The notes below the pieces were generated by a model. That model searched no databases. It worked only from the letters and a program-made list of their open reading frames with translations, and was not told the DNA's origin. 64,000 nt of DNA from assembly GCA_023052935.1 (NCBI GenBank), contig CM041294.1, positions 10,464,414-10,528,413 on the forward strand, read 5' to 3'. Numbering within the stretch: position 1 is the stretch's first letter; each line of letters begins with the position of its first letter. The position numbers and the translations under genes were made by a program. Shown here piece by piece: positions 53,813 through 63,892 of this stretch. This DNA is from Piezodorus guildinii. Lineage: Eukaryota > Arthropoda > Insecta > Hemiptera > Pentatomidae.

Positions 53813-54082
53813 CATGGATATAAATATAAATAGAATTTATCCAGCATTCCGATTGACGATGAACCAACGATCGCATTCGTGTTGGAGTTCTTAAAAGTAA
53901 ACCTTCCCATATCCAAATAATAGCAACTGTTTTCCAAATGTTTATATCAACTTTTGTGATTTCCGCTATATATTATTTATAAATATAATGACCCTTATGG
54001 CGGAAGCTGAAATAAGGAGGCACAGCTAAAAAAAAAAATTGAATACATATTTTTTATTAATTCAAATTATTCTCTTATATTA
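53813..54082. other. No recognised feature
   Basis: AT-rich flank of the Helitron. Confidence 0.4.
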
Positions 54083-54852
54083 CTAGCTGCATCTCGTGGC
54101 TTTGCACGCGATTTTTTCATTTTTTTTTTTTTTTAATTTCTGCGGATTAAGAAAGTTTTATAATAACTGTGTTAGGTGAGGTTATAAAATATAAATGAGA
54201 TTTGCAATGAGTTAAAGTTTTAATTATGCCTATGTACGACAAATAAATGATTATTGTTTATTGTCTGATATTAATTTTATTCAGTTTAATCTACAATAAA
54301 ATACCCGTGATTACCTAATACTGACATTTTTGTTTCAAAACATTATCATTCTTTACCATCGTAACTTCTATAAATCCCTATTTTTTCCACTCGGAGGTGT
54401 ACCCTTCAAACTGAATAAGCTCGCATTTTTCTTAGGATTCAGAACTAAATTCTATTATTTTTTAAACATAAACTTTTTTCAGCCAATTGATCATTTTAAG
54501 AAACCAACAACAATGAAACATATGGATTGGATGGAAACATGGCTATGAAACGAAATATACCTAAATATATTTGTTATAAGTATCAATTTTTCTTTACGTT
54601 TTAGAAAAATATTTTTTTTAAATCACTTACTGTGTAGACAGTATTTGGTGGTGTCGGCACTCAACCTTCGGGTTCAGTAGGCCTGTTATTATTTTATTTC
54701 AGGACGAATTTCCCCAAACCCAGCCTTATTGCACATCTAGACGAGAAGGCGAAGCTTCGGGAGAAATTTCAGCTTCACAACAATAGTCGTTTTTGAGAAA
54801 CTGCGATGACCAGAAAATCGAGTGAAATGGCACTTTCTTTTATAAATATAGA
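54083..54852 (-). mobile_element. Non-autonomous Helitron, second copy
   Basis: Minus-strand 5' TCTATATTTATAAAAGAAAG preceded by A; 3' end CGTGCAAAGCCACGAGATGC then AGCTAG followed by T. A CGTG/CACG hairpin lies near the 3' end. About 770 bp; lacks a 130-bp block present in the 15931 copy and carries a LINE insertion. Confidence 0.88.
54631..54715 (+). mobile_element. RTE-like LINE 3' end inserted in the Helitron
   Basis: Between AAATCACTTA and AGGACGAAT, contiguous in the other Helitron copy, lie TTTGGTGGTGTCGGCACTCA, ACCTTCGGGTTCAGTAGGCC and a TTATTATTTT tail. Confidence 0.8.
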
Positions 54853-55260
54853 TTAACTTCATCTAGATAGTTGCAATTTTCATCATTATTCTCAATTATT
54901 ATTTATTGTCATTTAATTGTGTATTTTATGAAAACTAAAACCTATAAAATTAGAACAAAACCATTAATGTAGGGCCAAGGTCGCGAGTTTTTTAAAAAAT
55001 CCTCGGTCATGCAGTCTTTCTAGGGGTACGTAAAATGATGGTTCCTAATATTTGAACGAATTCCTTACTTTGATAGTCGAGTTAATTAACTAAGAACTTC
55101 ATAAGTTAAAAAATAAACAAAATATACTTAAACTGTAAAATTAATAGCGCTTATAGAATACTAATAAGAAATGTCGAAAGAGGAGATATTATTGTACAGT
55201 GTAATTATTTATTACCCACAACATCAATATTGCAAAAATAAAAAATTAAATAACACATTT

Positions 55261-55553
55261 GGGATCACTTGTAGCTGGGTGGCTAGCGTAACAGCCTCCC
55301 ATGCTAAAGGTCACGGGTTCAAACCCGCAGGTGGTCCTAGAATTTTTTAATGGGAGTAAAAAATCCTTAGTTACGCCGTCCTTCGAAGGGAACGTTAAAA
55401 GGTGGTCCCGAGCCTGTGCGATGTCAGGTACTCGTTAAAGATCCCTATCCTAATAAAACCTGGACAGGCAAAATTTAGGACTCCCACTGCACCATCGTCC
55501 GATAAGCCATAGTAGCATAAAGTGACGTTAAATAAAAAAAAAAAAAAAAAAAA
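55261..55553 (+). repeat. SINE-B, complete copy with 11-bp duplication and A-tail
   Basis: Perfect duplication ATAACACATTT at 55250-55260 and 55554-55564. A box TAGCTGGGTGGCTAGCGTAA, B box GGGTTCAAACCC, body with CCTGGACAGGCAAAATTTAG, tail GACGTTAAAT(A)n with about 21 A. A RNA polymerase III internal promoter and LINE-mediated insertion are inferred. Confidence 0.92.
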
Positions 55554-55564
55554 ATAACACATTT

Positions 55565-56315
55565 AATTTATTTAGCCCCCAAGACCCGTGATTATCAAAT
55601 TGGATGTGGAAAGATGAGTCGAATGAGTGACCAACCCACCACTACTTTGTGCTGCGATGGCTTATTAAAATTATCAAGATTTAATTATTTATCTTTGATA
55701 AACATAACATCCTGTTATGGCGGCTATAACGTGGAACGAGGCAATTAAGAGCGTACTGAATAACCAAACCATGAAAGACTTGAAATGGGACAATTAAGAA
55801 TATAGGGACAGGCACGGAGGTAGGAAGTTATAGAGAGAGAGGGCAATGCCTGGTGAAGCTCCTGAGGACCAGGAAAAGGAAGGATAAAGAGGATAGCTCC
55901 AGATGGCAGCTAACTAGGGGAGGATCCCAGAGGTCTAGTAATCATTTCGATTTTTAAATAATCGGTAAAACCAGACATTAGGCCATTAGGCTCTACAAAA
56001 TATTAGGGGCCAAAGCTACCCACGAGTGGCGTAAAAAATAGGAAATTTTGTGCGTGAAAAACACATTTTATTTAATATCTGTGGTTTTGGTGAATTAAGA
56101 AAAATAACTTTAGTGTCATAATTACCCTATTTCAAAATCGAATAATGAAAATATAAGACAATTTCTATTTCAAGGAAAATGGCAAATCGCCAAGTCCAAG
56201 TCCAAAACGATATATCTCCGCTTTTTCGCAAACGATTTCAGTGATTTTTTTACTTTTGTTTTGTAGGAAATAAAGGAAACGATTCGGTATTTACAGCAGA
56301 ATGAAATAATCGAGA
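55565..56315. other. Mostly unassigned; possible LINE fragment 55700-55960
   Basis: AITWNEAIKSVLNNQTMKDL on the plus strand (55715-55775) resembles the end of RTE-type ORF2 proteins (TW..A.....GL.W), and the purine-rich 55800-55930 could continue it. Weak. Confidence 0.3.
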
Positions 56316-56319
56316 GTCA

Positions 56320-56416
56320 GTCGCTTTTAGAATATTTTAATTCTGTCGACGTTTCGGTTCAAAATCATCAGGGCATTACTGACCTATGTCAAACATAAAC
56401 TACAGTTTATGTTTGA
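56320..56416 (-). ncRNA. Hammerhead-like motif and adjoining perfect palindrome
   Basis: Minus strand: CTGATGA at 56371-56365, a weak stem II, GAAA at 56355-56352, CGTC. The canonical core is intact, but stems I and II are poor. Next to it lies a 15-bp-arm palindrome (TGTCAAACATAAACT / AGTTTATGTTTGACA, 56384-56415). Family A resumes directly afterwards, so the element is a fragment. Confidence 0.5.
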
Positions 56417-56419
56417 CAC

Positions 56420-57090
56420 AGCTTAAGGGCCTCTGAGTCCAAATGACTAAGTCCCGCAAAAAGGTCTGCGTGTGATACTTTCCGGGCGAAAACTAAAAGT
56501 GCTATGAAACTGGCATTTTGCACCTTTTTATGATTTTCTCAAAAACGGCTCTAACGATTTTGATTAAACTTGCTATATCGATGTAAAATTTAATGGGCTT
56601 TAATATCATGCAGATTTCATTCTGATTGAAATATTCTGGCAGGGCTTAAATCCCGATATTATCTTCCTCTAAATTACCTTTGATTTTATAGATTTAAAAA
56701 AAAAAAAATTGGAACATCATCTTATTAGCATTGATAAATTACGGGTAAATATGGAGGGTAAATATTTGTTTATGTAATTTTTGCGTTTTTTAACACAAGA
56801 ACAGTAATATAGATGTATATTATACCATTGGCTAGCTAAAGGTTTTAGAAAAAATATTATCTAGTATACCCAATTTTAAAGATTAATGGAGAGTGATGAA
56901 AAGCCGATAAAACTGATTGTTGTTGATAAAAATATAATAGATTCTTTGATATAACACATGTTTCTCTTGAAACTTAAAGAAAATAATTCGTTCACAATTT
57001 ATTTATATCTTTCAACGTATTTAAAAATTCTTAAATTTATTTTAACAATGGAGGTAAGTGAAAGTCTTGTGTTGCGCGCACCAAATTTTT
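56420..57090 (-). repeat. Family A, 5'-clipped copy
   Basis: From GACTAAGTCCCGCAAAAAGG to GGAGGTAAGTGAAAGTCTTG and GCGCGCACCAAA. Confidence 0.82.
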
Positions 57091-57094
57091 TTTT

Positions 57095-57950
57095 CTTTCT
57101 TTGGTAGGAAATTGATTATCCATCGAACAAATTTTACAACTATTTGTAAATTCCGTTTGGCGGAGGAGAGACGAATTTTAGTGTGCGTTATTCTGGTTTT
57201 ACGCATCTCGAAACGTAAGCAAATTTTGAGAGGGGGCAATGCTTTCAGGTCGACTACATATGTTCATTAGTGAAATAATAAGCCAATAAATAAAAAAAAA
57301 AAAAACTCACAAAAAAATATAAATTCTTTCAGTGGATAGACGGTTTCTTTTCGAAATTCCGGTTTAACGTTTCTTCAGACATAACATCATGAGAGGGAAG
57401 GAGGAAAAAGGTCGTTTTTTGTGGTAGATTGCCGAGGTTTGTTATTGTAAATAATAAGAAAGGTTTCCATTATTGTGCTAATAGATTGCTTGGCAGCGAG
57501 GGACCTGGCTGTGACAAGGAACGGGATTGGTCGACTCTCAGCGATTAGCGGACCAATGAACCGAAGGAACTGCTGACTGTTAACTGCAAACCCTAATCAA
57601 TAATACGCTTCGTTATCAATCATTTAAAGGAAATAATTCTTTGGGAATCGGGGGATGGTGACAGGGGGCTATTGTTCAACGAGACCACACAGCGGGATTG
57701 ATTTCGCTAATTATCTACGTCATTCAGTTCCTTACAGTTTTCTAATACAAAAATCTGTAGTCTCAAACTAGTAATATAGTGCTATTTATATATGGATGGA
57801 CAAAGTACCATAGGTATTTCACCGAGCGGGCTGATGCACACGATTGAAAAAATACATTATTATTGAGCACAATCTCAACCCTTAAGGTTCTGCCTTGAAT
57901 CAACTCAGAATATCCTATCCTATAACATATCACCCTGTATATATATCCCA
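57095..57950. other. No recognised gene; less AT-rich stretch
   Basis: 57460-57690 has higher GC and a GGATTGG and GACCAATG pair, without an identified exon. Likely single-copy DNA. Confidence 0.35.
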
Positions 57951-57957
57951 CCCTGTA

Positions 57958-58856
57958 TTATATAATAATAATAGGCTTACAGAACCCGAAAGTTCGATGC
58001 TAATACCACCAAATCCCGCTTACACAGATTTGTCCAATGATCACCGTTCAAGCACATGCCCCAAGATCAGCCTTAACGCAATCCTCCCATCGACGCTTCG
58101 GTCTACCTTTTGGACGCCTACCAGTCGGTTCAGCGGATACCAATTTCCTCGGAATCCGTTCCTCACCGTGCCCGACAACTTTACACGCCCATTTGAGTCT
58201 CCGCGATGCTATCAAATTATATTCACAGCGTATAAGCTCCGCTATTCCGCGTTGTACGACCATCTAAACTCCCCAGTGGCCTCATCTCTCTTCCGACCAT
58301 ATATTTTACGCAGTACCTTATTTTCGAAAACCTTAAGCCGTTGTTCAACCTTCAAGGTAAGCGGCCACGTTTCACATCCGTAAAGGATCGTCAGATGGAT
58401 AATAATTTTACAAATTCGAATTTTTAAGTTTTCAGACAGAATCCGCGAATCAACTGAATAATAACACGTATTTCCCGCCTTTAAACGGGAATTTATTTCC
58501 TCCTGGATTTCATTTTTTCTTGTTATCGTTGAACCTAAATACTTGAATTTCTCAACGTGTTCAAAAGTATGCCCTGATACATCAATATCACCACCGTTTC
58601 TGCTACTTATCCTATATTTCGTCTTATCGGTGTTTTTTTTCGAATCCCATTTCTTTACCGGTTTTCATTAACACACTTGTATTTAGTTGTATGGTCTCCA
58701 CTTCTTCACCTAGCAGAACGAAATCATCGGCATACCCCAAAACCGGAATTTTATCATCCATATTTAAACCTTCTTAGTACACGACACTTATTCGATGACA
58801 TATTCTAAAGCTATATTAAATAAAAAAGGTGAAAGGCAGTCAGTTTCAGACCCGAA
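57958..58856 (-). pseudogene. RTE-like LINE ORF2 3' portion, longest copy, with YADD motif
   Basis: Minus strand, 5' to 3': GYADDFVLLGEEVETIQLNT at about 58740-58680 (RT catalytic motif C), then with frameshifts KYRISSRNGGDIDVSGHTFE, HVEKFKYLGSTITRKNEIQE, LTILYGCETWPLTLKVEQRL, KVFENKVLRKIYGRKRDEAT, and the last 71 codons (58263-58048): SRRLKWACKVVGHGEERIPR then GRRPKGRPKRRWEDCVKADL. Ends with CATCGAACTTTCGGGTTCTG and (TAT)n at 57960-57970. Product would be a LINE reverse transcriptase; the N-terminal endonuclease and RT motifs before C are missing, with at least four frameshifts. Clade assignment to RTE is by general resemblance and trinucleotide tail. Confidence 0.85.
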
Positions 58857-58859
58857 CGC

Positions 58860-59720
58860 ACCTCAAATCTCTCGGAGTAATTATGACCGATTCTAACATT
58901 ATGGAATGTTTCCGACAAACACATCTCTACTAGGTTTACAGTATCCTATATTATACTATCAGAATATTCCCACGAAGAAGAACCGATAATGGGTTGTAAG
59001 TTGTAGAAGACGGTTATTATAAAAATACAATCGATTTCTTAATTGCGTGCTGCTGTATTGAAATACCAGAGCCTAATAAATAATATCGATAATGAGATAA
59101 AAAAGTAGGTTATTGGACTTGCTTATTGATGTATAAACTATTATTTTTAAAAAAAGCACTCAATTTTTATATGAGCCTATATTGGACTACAATATTAATT
59201 TCATCCGAGATGCTAAAATAAATCAATTAGTAAATTTTAAAATCGATAGTATTTTCGTAAGAATCATCTTCGATAAGCTAGTAATCAACCTGAATATCGA
59301 TCACTTTTATTCTTAAAGAGAGTGAACCAAAATCAATTTCAATTAATTGTAATAACATACTTAAAACACTTTGGTGCAATTAAGTCATTAGTGACACTAG
59401 AATAGCTAAAGTTTTGAAGGTAACTAATAATTTCTACAATATTGGTGTGAGATGTACTACCATTTTTCGACATTTATGTTTTTTTTTTTCTATTTTGGTG
59501 ATAACCGGATTGGCACGATGTAACCTAGTTAATTAACACGAGTATATTCTTGTTTTTTCATTCCTTTAACTTGGCCTTATGCAAGTGTGGCATAATAACC
59601 TTTTCGAACTGCACCTGGACGAGCTAAAATTCAGTGGTGCTCGTCACAGAACTCTCTAAGTGATAGGATAACCTCCTCCTTTTGTCTGCATCGGAAATAA
59701 AAGGAGCTAAAACACCGATG
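58860..59720. other. No recognised gene
   Basis: AT-rich. 59570-59700 is slightly GC-richer, without a motif I can name. Confidence 0.4.
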
Positions 59721-59732
59721 AAATAATGTAGT

Positions 59733-60013
59733 TTGTTTGTTTATTTATTTAACGTCACTTTATGCTACGTTGGCTAATCGGACGATGCTACAGTGGGAGT
59801 CATAAATTTTGCCTATCTAGGTTTTATTAGGGATCTTTAACGAGTACCTGAAATATCACAGGCTCAGGACAAACTTTTAACGTCCCCTCCGAAGGACGGC
59901 ATAACTGAGGATTATTTACTCCCATTAAAAAATCCTAGGAACACTTGCGGTTTTGAACCCGTGACCTTTGTCATAGTAGGCTGTTATGCTAACCACCCAG
60001 CTACAAGTGACCT
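59733..60013 (-). repeat. SINE-B, complete copy with 12-bp duplication
   Basis: AAATAATGTAGT at 59721-59732 and 60014-60025. Minus strand: GGTCACTTGTAGCTGGGTGG head, B box GGTTCAAAACC (one extra base), body, tail ACGTTAAATAAATAAACAAA. Confidence 0.92.
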
Positions 60014-60025
60014 AAATAATGTAGT

Positions 60026-60530
60026 GTAGTACATTAAATAAGCCATTATGTACACTTCTTTTTCTTGAGGTCATCCATTTCTTTTTTATTGTATACTTGT
60101 ATACTGGCACAGACTTGTGCTTGAACTGCAATTTTTGTTTGTTTTTTTTTTTTTGTTTTTATTTAAGCTCCCCCTCTTCCCTTACACCAATACGCAAAAT
60201 CCAATTATTTAATCTTCTTAAACTTGGATTAAGGGGCAAGGGCATGGTACTTTTGCCTCGCATTTCCTCGCTCGGCCGCAAACAAAAACATAGGACGTAA
60301 TTAATCACTTAGCTAATTTGTGTCATTTAAATTCTCACAGTATTATATAACATAATAACAATAGCTACTTATTCTTATATAATAATGTTGATAAATTCTT
60401 TGATAAAAATTTAAAATTGTAAGTAAAAAATTTATGTGTTGCTGTATAGGAATATTGTTGAGTTCTTTCAAATAACTCAGAAGGATTAAGAACCGTTCTG
60501 AGCAAATCTAGCCGTGAAGTGACAGACTTA
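60026..60530. other. No recognised gene
   Basis: AT-rich. The 67-codon frame at 60097-60300 starts in T-rich DNA and is unrecognised. Confidence 0.4.
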
Positions 60531-60539
60531 GAATGAGGG

Positions 60540-60830
60540 CCAGCATTGAACTAGACACAGCGGCGTGAAGACTTCAACACCTCACAGTCGCGTAGGCCCG
60601 GAATCGATTCGACTCGACGTAGATAATGCTCACTAAATATTTTCCAAAAAGGACATTAAGACAGTCCTGTAGAGATTAGCGATTGGTAGCGCCGCCGAAG
60701 CTCATTGGCCAATCGGAGTGACGAATTTATGACCCCGGTTGCTCGCTATTGGCCAATGGTTCCTAAAGTAGGAGGGGCCTAGTTGACAATATTCTTTCCT
60801 GTCGCTTCATTGGTTCCATAATATTTTCAG
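60540..60830 (-). promoter_or_regulatory. Candidate promoter: cluster of CCAAT motifs
   Basis: Within about 130 bp are GCGATTGGTAG (60683), CATTGGCCAATCGG (60703), CTATTGGCCAATGG (60747) and CATTGGTTCC (60808), that is six CCAAT boxes counting both strands, in sequence richer in GC than the surroundings. On the minus strand AAAATATTTA (about 60630-60640) lies downstream as a weak TATA-like element. NF-Y binds such boxes in animal promoters. Strand is a guess from the minus-strand exons at 50225 and 10700; no first exon is proved. Confidence 0.35.
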
Positions 60831-60834
60831 GGCG

Positions 60835-61370
60835 GAACGTTCTATCAATTCAATTTTTCAAGACCGGTGCAGCATTACCAACAATGCTCAATATTGTGTC
60901 CATCAACTTATATCAAGGGGTAGTATTGCAATCAGTGCAAATCAAAATTTAATATATAATTTAAAGTGTCTTGAGCTGTACCTACAGAACCCATAAAGGG
61001 ACTTAGGTAAAGATCGTACTGTTTCTATATGATAAGAAACGATTAGCAGAAATAACGCTCAGCTGCCAGGTATCCAAGCTTAGCTCTCATTTTAAGGTAT
61101 CCACTTTTTGAGGCTGGGTGTGCTTTCTTTAAGTTTGATTTTTCTTTAAACAATTTATCACCCCTGCGAAGTTCAAAACGCTACATCTTAACAGATTTCA
61201 ATAATTCTTTTTTTTTTGTTTTGTTTTTTTGTTTTGTAGGAACTTTATTCTAAATTAGCCTTTATATTAGAAATTGTTCATTAATTTTTACTGTGGATAT
61301 ACGGATTTATTTATCCGTTTTTCGGGTCAATTTAACAAAATCCCAACACATTACTTTTATTATTCGGCAT
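60835..61370. other. No recognised gene
   Basis: Contains T-rich tract 61208-61236. No feature. Confidence 0.4.
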
Positions 61371-61374
61371 GAAA

Positions 61375-61990
61375 CCTTCCCTCCAGTGTTTCTTAACAAC
61401 ACCCGAATTCCACAGAGAGGCACAGTCAGATGTCTCGGCTTGACATTCGGCAGAAGATTGACTTAGGGCCCACATGTCAAAACCGCTACACATAAGGCTA
61501 AAGCATCTATATTCACTACTTTCAAGACATTAAAACTTAAACATTGAACACCCACACACACTTATTGAATCCATTCTGACTTACGCATCACAGATATATG
61601 CTTACAATAAAATACAAATTTTTCCATCAAAAACTTTTTGAACTATTACAAACTCACCGTGGTACGTTAGCAACACTATTTTACATTCAGGCCTTCATAT
61701 GCCAACAGTCAACTAACAGATCAGGATCCTCTACAAGCGTTTTCACAACTTACACGGACATATTAAGACATTAATACAGAACATGGCCACTACCGAAAAG
61801 CCTGACAACATCCGTCGAATGCTGAAAAGTAGCTGGACGAGAGACGTCTTGTCATAAACAGGAAGAGATGCCTCCACTCTATTACTCTATCCATCATACT
61901 AATCACGAGATCATCGCCCCATCGCATTTACTGGTTGGCCATCAAGTTGACAAGTGTGAATAAAAGCATTAAGGTTAAATAAAAATAATA
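61375..61990 (+). mobile_element. Jockey-like LINE, third subfamily, 3' end
   Basis: Reads VFLNNTRIPQRGTVRCLGLT, then ESILTYASQIYAYNKI, TNSPWYVSNTILHSGLHMPT and LKSSWTRDVLS with several stops and shifts, then AATAAAAATAATAATAAAG. Related to the 51115 copy. Confidence 0.8.
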
Positions 61991-62065
61991 ATAAAGAAAA
62001 AAAAACTTTTTAGCCAAATTTTAGTTCATCATTAAGGTCAGTGGTTGACTGTGTGTATATATGAG

Positions 62066-62829
62066 AGAAGTTGGTTGAGGGTGCAGTCAATTTAACACAC
62101 AATTAAGCGTAAACTTAATTTATTGGTGCCGACGTTTCGGCCTCAATTATAGGCCTTCTTCAGGGCTATAAGAAAAAACAAAAAACAAAGAAAACAACCA
62201 GGAGTGGAATACAATATATAAAGATGATAAGAAATATAAATTATACTGAAGATTACAAGCAAAGTAAAATATTAATGACAATTGATAAATGTAATAATTT
62301 CTAAAAACAAAAGGGGGAAAAGAAATGTTAATAAAAGGTGTGTTATTATTTACAGTTTTTAATTAATTAATTACTTTTAATTAATTAATTGTAGTTAACT
62401 TTTTAAAGTATGAAAAAATATATAGTGATTAAATAGTTATAATAGTGAAACGTTATAAACTTAAAAAAAATGATGAAAGTTAAAAAACAGTGATGAAAGT
62501 TAAAAAAATAGTCAATTAGTTAAAAAATGTACATGATAATGAAAAAGAAGAGAGATGATGCAAATCGGAACAAAGTTATTAGTTAGTTAAAAAAAAATAA
62601 TTATTTCCCCTTATGCTCGGACGCGCGTTTAACGCACGTTTAACGTTTAACGCGTCCGTGTTAGTGGCCATATCCTGTATGGTGTTGGTATGTCCGTGTA
62701 AGTTGTGAAACCGCTTGTAGAGGGACCTGATCTGTTCGTTGGCTGCTGGCATGTGAAGGTCTGTACGTAAAATAAATTAAGTTCACGCTTAATTGTGTGT
62801 TAAATTGACTGCACCCTCAACCAACTTCT
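62066..62829 (-). mobile_element. Hammerhead-bearing element bounded by 59-bp inverted repeats
   Basis: 62066-62124 and 62771-62829 are inverted repeats of 59 bp with a single mismatch (outer bases AGAAGTTGGTTGAGGGTGCA). Just inside the left repeat is a hammerhead motif on the minus strand. The body is AT-rich (62171-62600), with a GC block 62615-62660 (GGACGCG...CGCGTCC) and, at 62640-62766, a minus-strand jockey fragment (HMPAANEQIRSLYKRFHNLH). Same design and size as 26176-26973. Penelope-like or retrozyme-like nature is inferred. Confidence 0.7.
62126..62170 (-). ncRNA. Hammerhead ribozyme candidate (type I)
   Basis: Minus strand: helix I strand GCC, core CTGAAGA (62163-62157; CTGAWGA variant), helix II GGCCT...AGGCC with a 7-nt loop, GAAA (62138-62135), palindromic ACGT as a very short helix III, GTC cleavage triplet (62133-62131), then GGC pairing with helix I. 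All conserved core positions except U to A in CTGAUGA are present. Short helix III is typical of hammerheads in Penelope-like elements and retrozymes, which may cleave as dimers. Confidence 0.72.
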
Positions 62830-62995
62830 ATCAACAATGATTTTGATAGTGGTCCTTCGCCCAATCGCTCTGAAGATGAGCAAACATTTGGACGGAGGCC
62901 TTAGGATTGGCAATACGATAATTAGTTTCCTCAATTTTATTGGTTTTTGTTTATTATGATCAATAATGAACCTTTTTAACTGTAAAAAGGTTTTC
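62830..62995. other. Flank, unassigned
   Basis: A short plus-strand reading DFDSGPSPNRSEDEQTFGRR is protein-like but stops after about 25 codons. Confidence 0.3.
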
Positions 62996-62997
62996 TT

Positions 62998-63258
62998 TAA
63001 GGTTTTCGAGAATAAGGTACTGCGTCAAATATTTGGTCCGAAGAGAGATGAGGCCACTGGGAGTTTAGAAGGTTGCACAACGCAGAATTGCGGAGTTTGT
63101 ACCTCAAATGGGGGCGTAAAGTTGTTGGGCTTAGTGAGGAACGGATTCCGAGAAAATTGGTATCCGCTGAACCGACTGGTAGGCGTCCGAAAGGTAGACC
63201 GAAGCGTCGATGGGAGGATTGCGTTAAGGCTGATCTTGGGGCATGGGCTTGAACATCG
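62998..63258 (+). pseudogene. RTE-like LINE ORF2 C-terminal fragment
   Basis: KVFENKVLRQIFGPKRDEAT continues the segment where the 15440 copy stops; after a frameshift the nucleotide sequence matches the GRPKGRPKRRWEDCVKADLG region of the 57958 copy. It stops at GGGCTTGAAC, where the jockey LINE begins in the opposite direction. Confidence 0.85.
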
Positions 63259-63264
63259 ATAATT

Positions 63265-63892
63265 TTTTTTTAAATTCTTTTATTGGTATTCACAACTGTA
63301 CACAGTACAACAAGAAAATGAGCTATTTACATAACATTGGCTTGGAAAAGTCTTGAGAAGAATCTACCCAGTGGTAGCACTTCAGAGTTTATTTGGTAAG
63401 CAGGTCTCGAGGCCACCTGCTTTTAGACGCCTCGGAGGATTATCAGGAATAGATGCCGATGAGAGGATACGGACAAGCGGGTTTGTATGGGCTGGTAATT
63501 TGGAATGAAAGAAGGAGTATCTTTTTTGGGCAATTTCTGCAACGAGTGGGATATTCAGGTCTCTATGGATGAGTTTGTTTGTAACAAAGTATGGAGCGTC
63601 TAGGATTTGTCGAAGGATTTTGGATTGCAAAGATTGGATGCGGGAGGAATTCGATGGTTTAGTGGAGCCCCATAGCTCTATGCCATAAGTCCCGATAGGT
63701 CTAATCATGGTTGTGTAAATCAGTTTTTTTGAAGTATAGAGGGAGTTTTGATCGTTTGTCAAGTAAGTGTTTTAATAGTCGATATCTACGAGTAGTTTCT
63801 TGTCGTTTAAGTCTTGAATAAGGATTCCATGTAAGACGTTTGTCAAGATGAAGTCCAAGGTATCGTATTTGTTCTACAGCGATGAGTGGGGT
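63265..63892 (-). mobile_element. Jockey-like LINE 3' part
   Basis: T-rich start at 63266-63282. The minus frame 63762-63382 is 126 codons: KKLIYTTMIRPIGTYGIELW, SIQSLQ-type SKILRQILDAPYFVTNKLIH, FHSKLPAHTNPLVRILSSAS, PDNPPRRLKA, then a frameshift before the RRWPRDLL end. 5' break at about 63892. Nearest relative is the 13488 copy. Confidence 0.88.

Noticed and set aside
57375..57400. Further hammerhead motif (CGTTTCTTCAGA)
   Set aside because: There is no stem II between the GAAA-like and CTGA-like parts; the two core pieces are directly adjacent.
60535..60570. Minus-strand ATG with signal-peptide-like start (MLALILSLSLHG) as first exon of a secreted protein
   Set aside because: The frame stops after 12 codons and no donor site precedes the stop.
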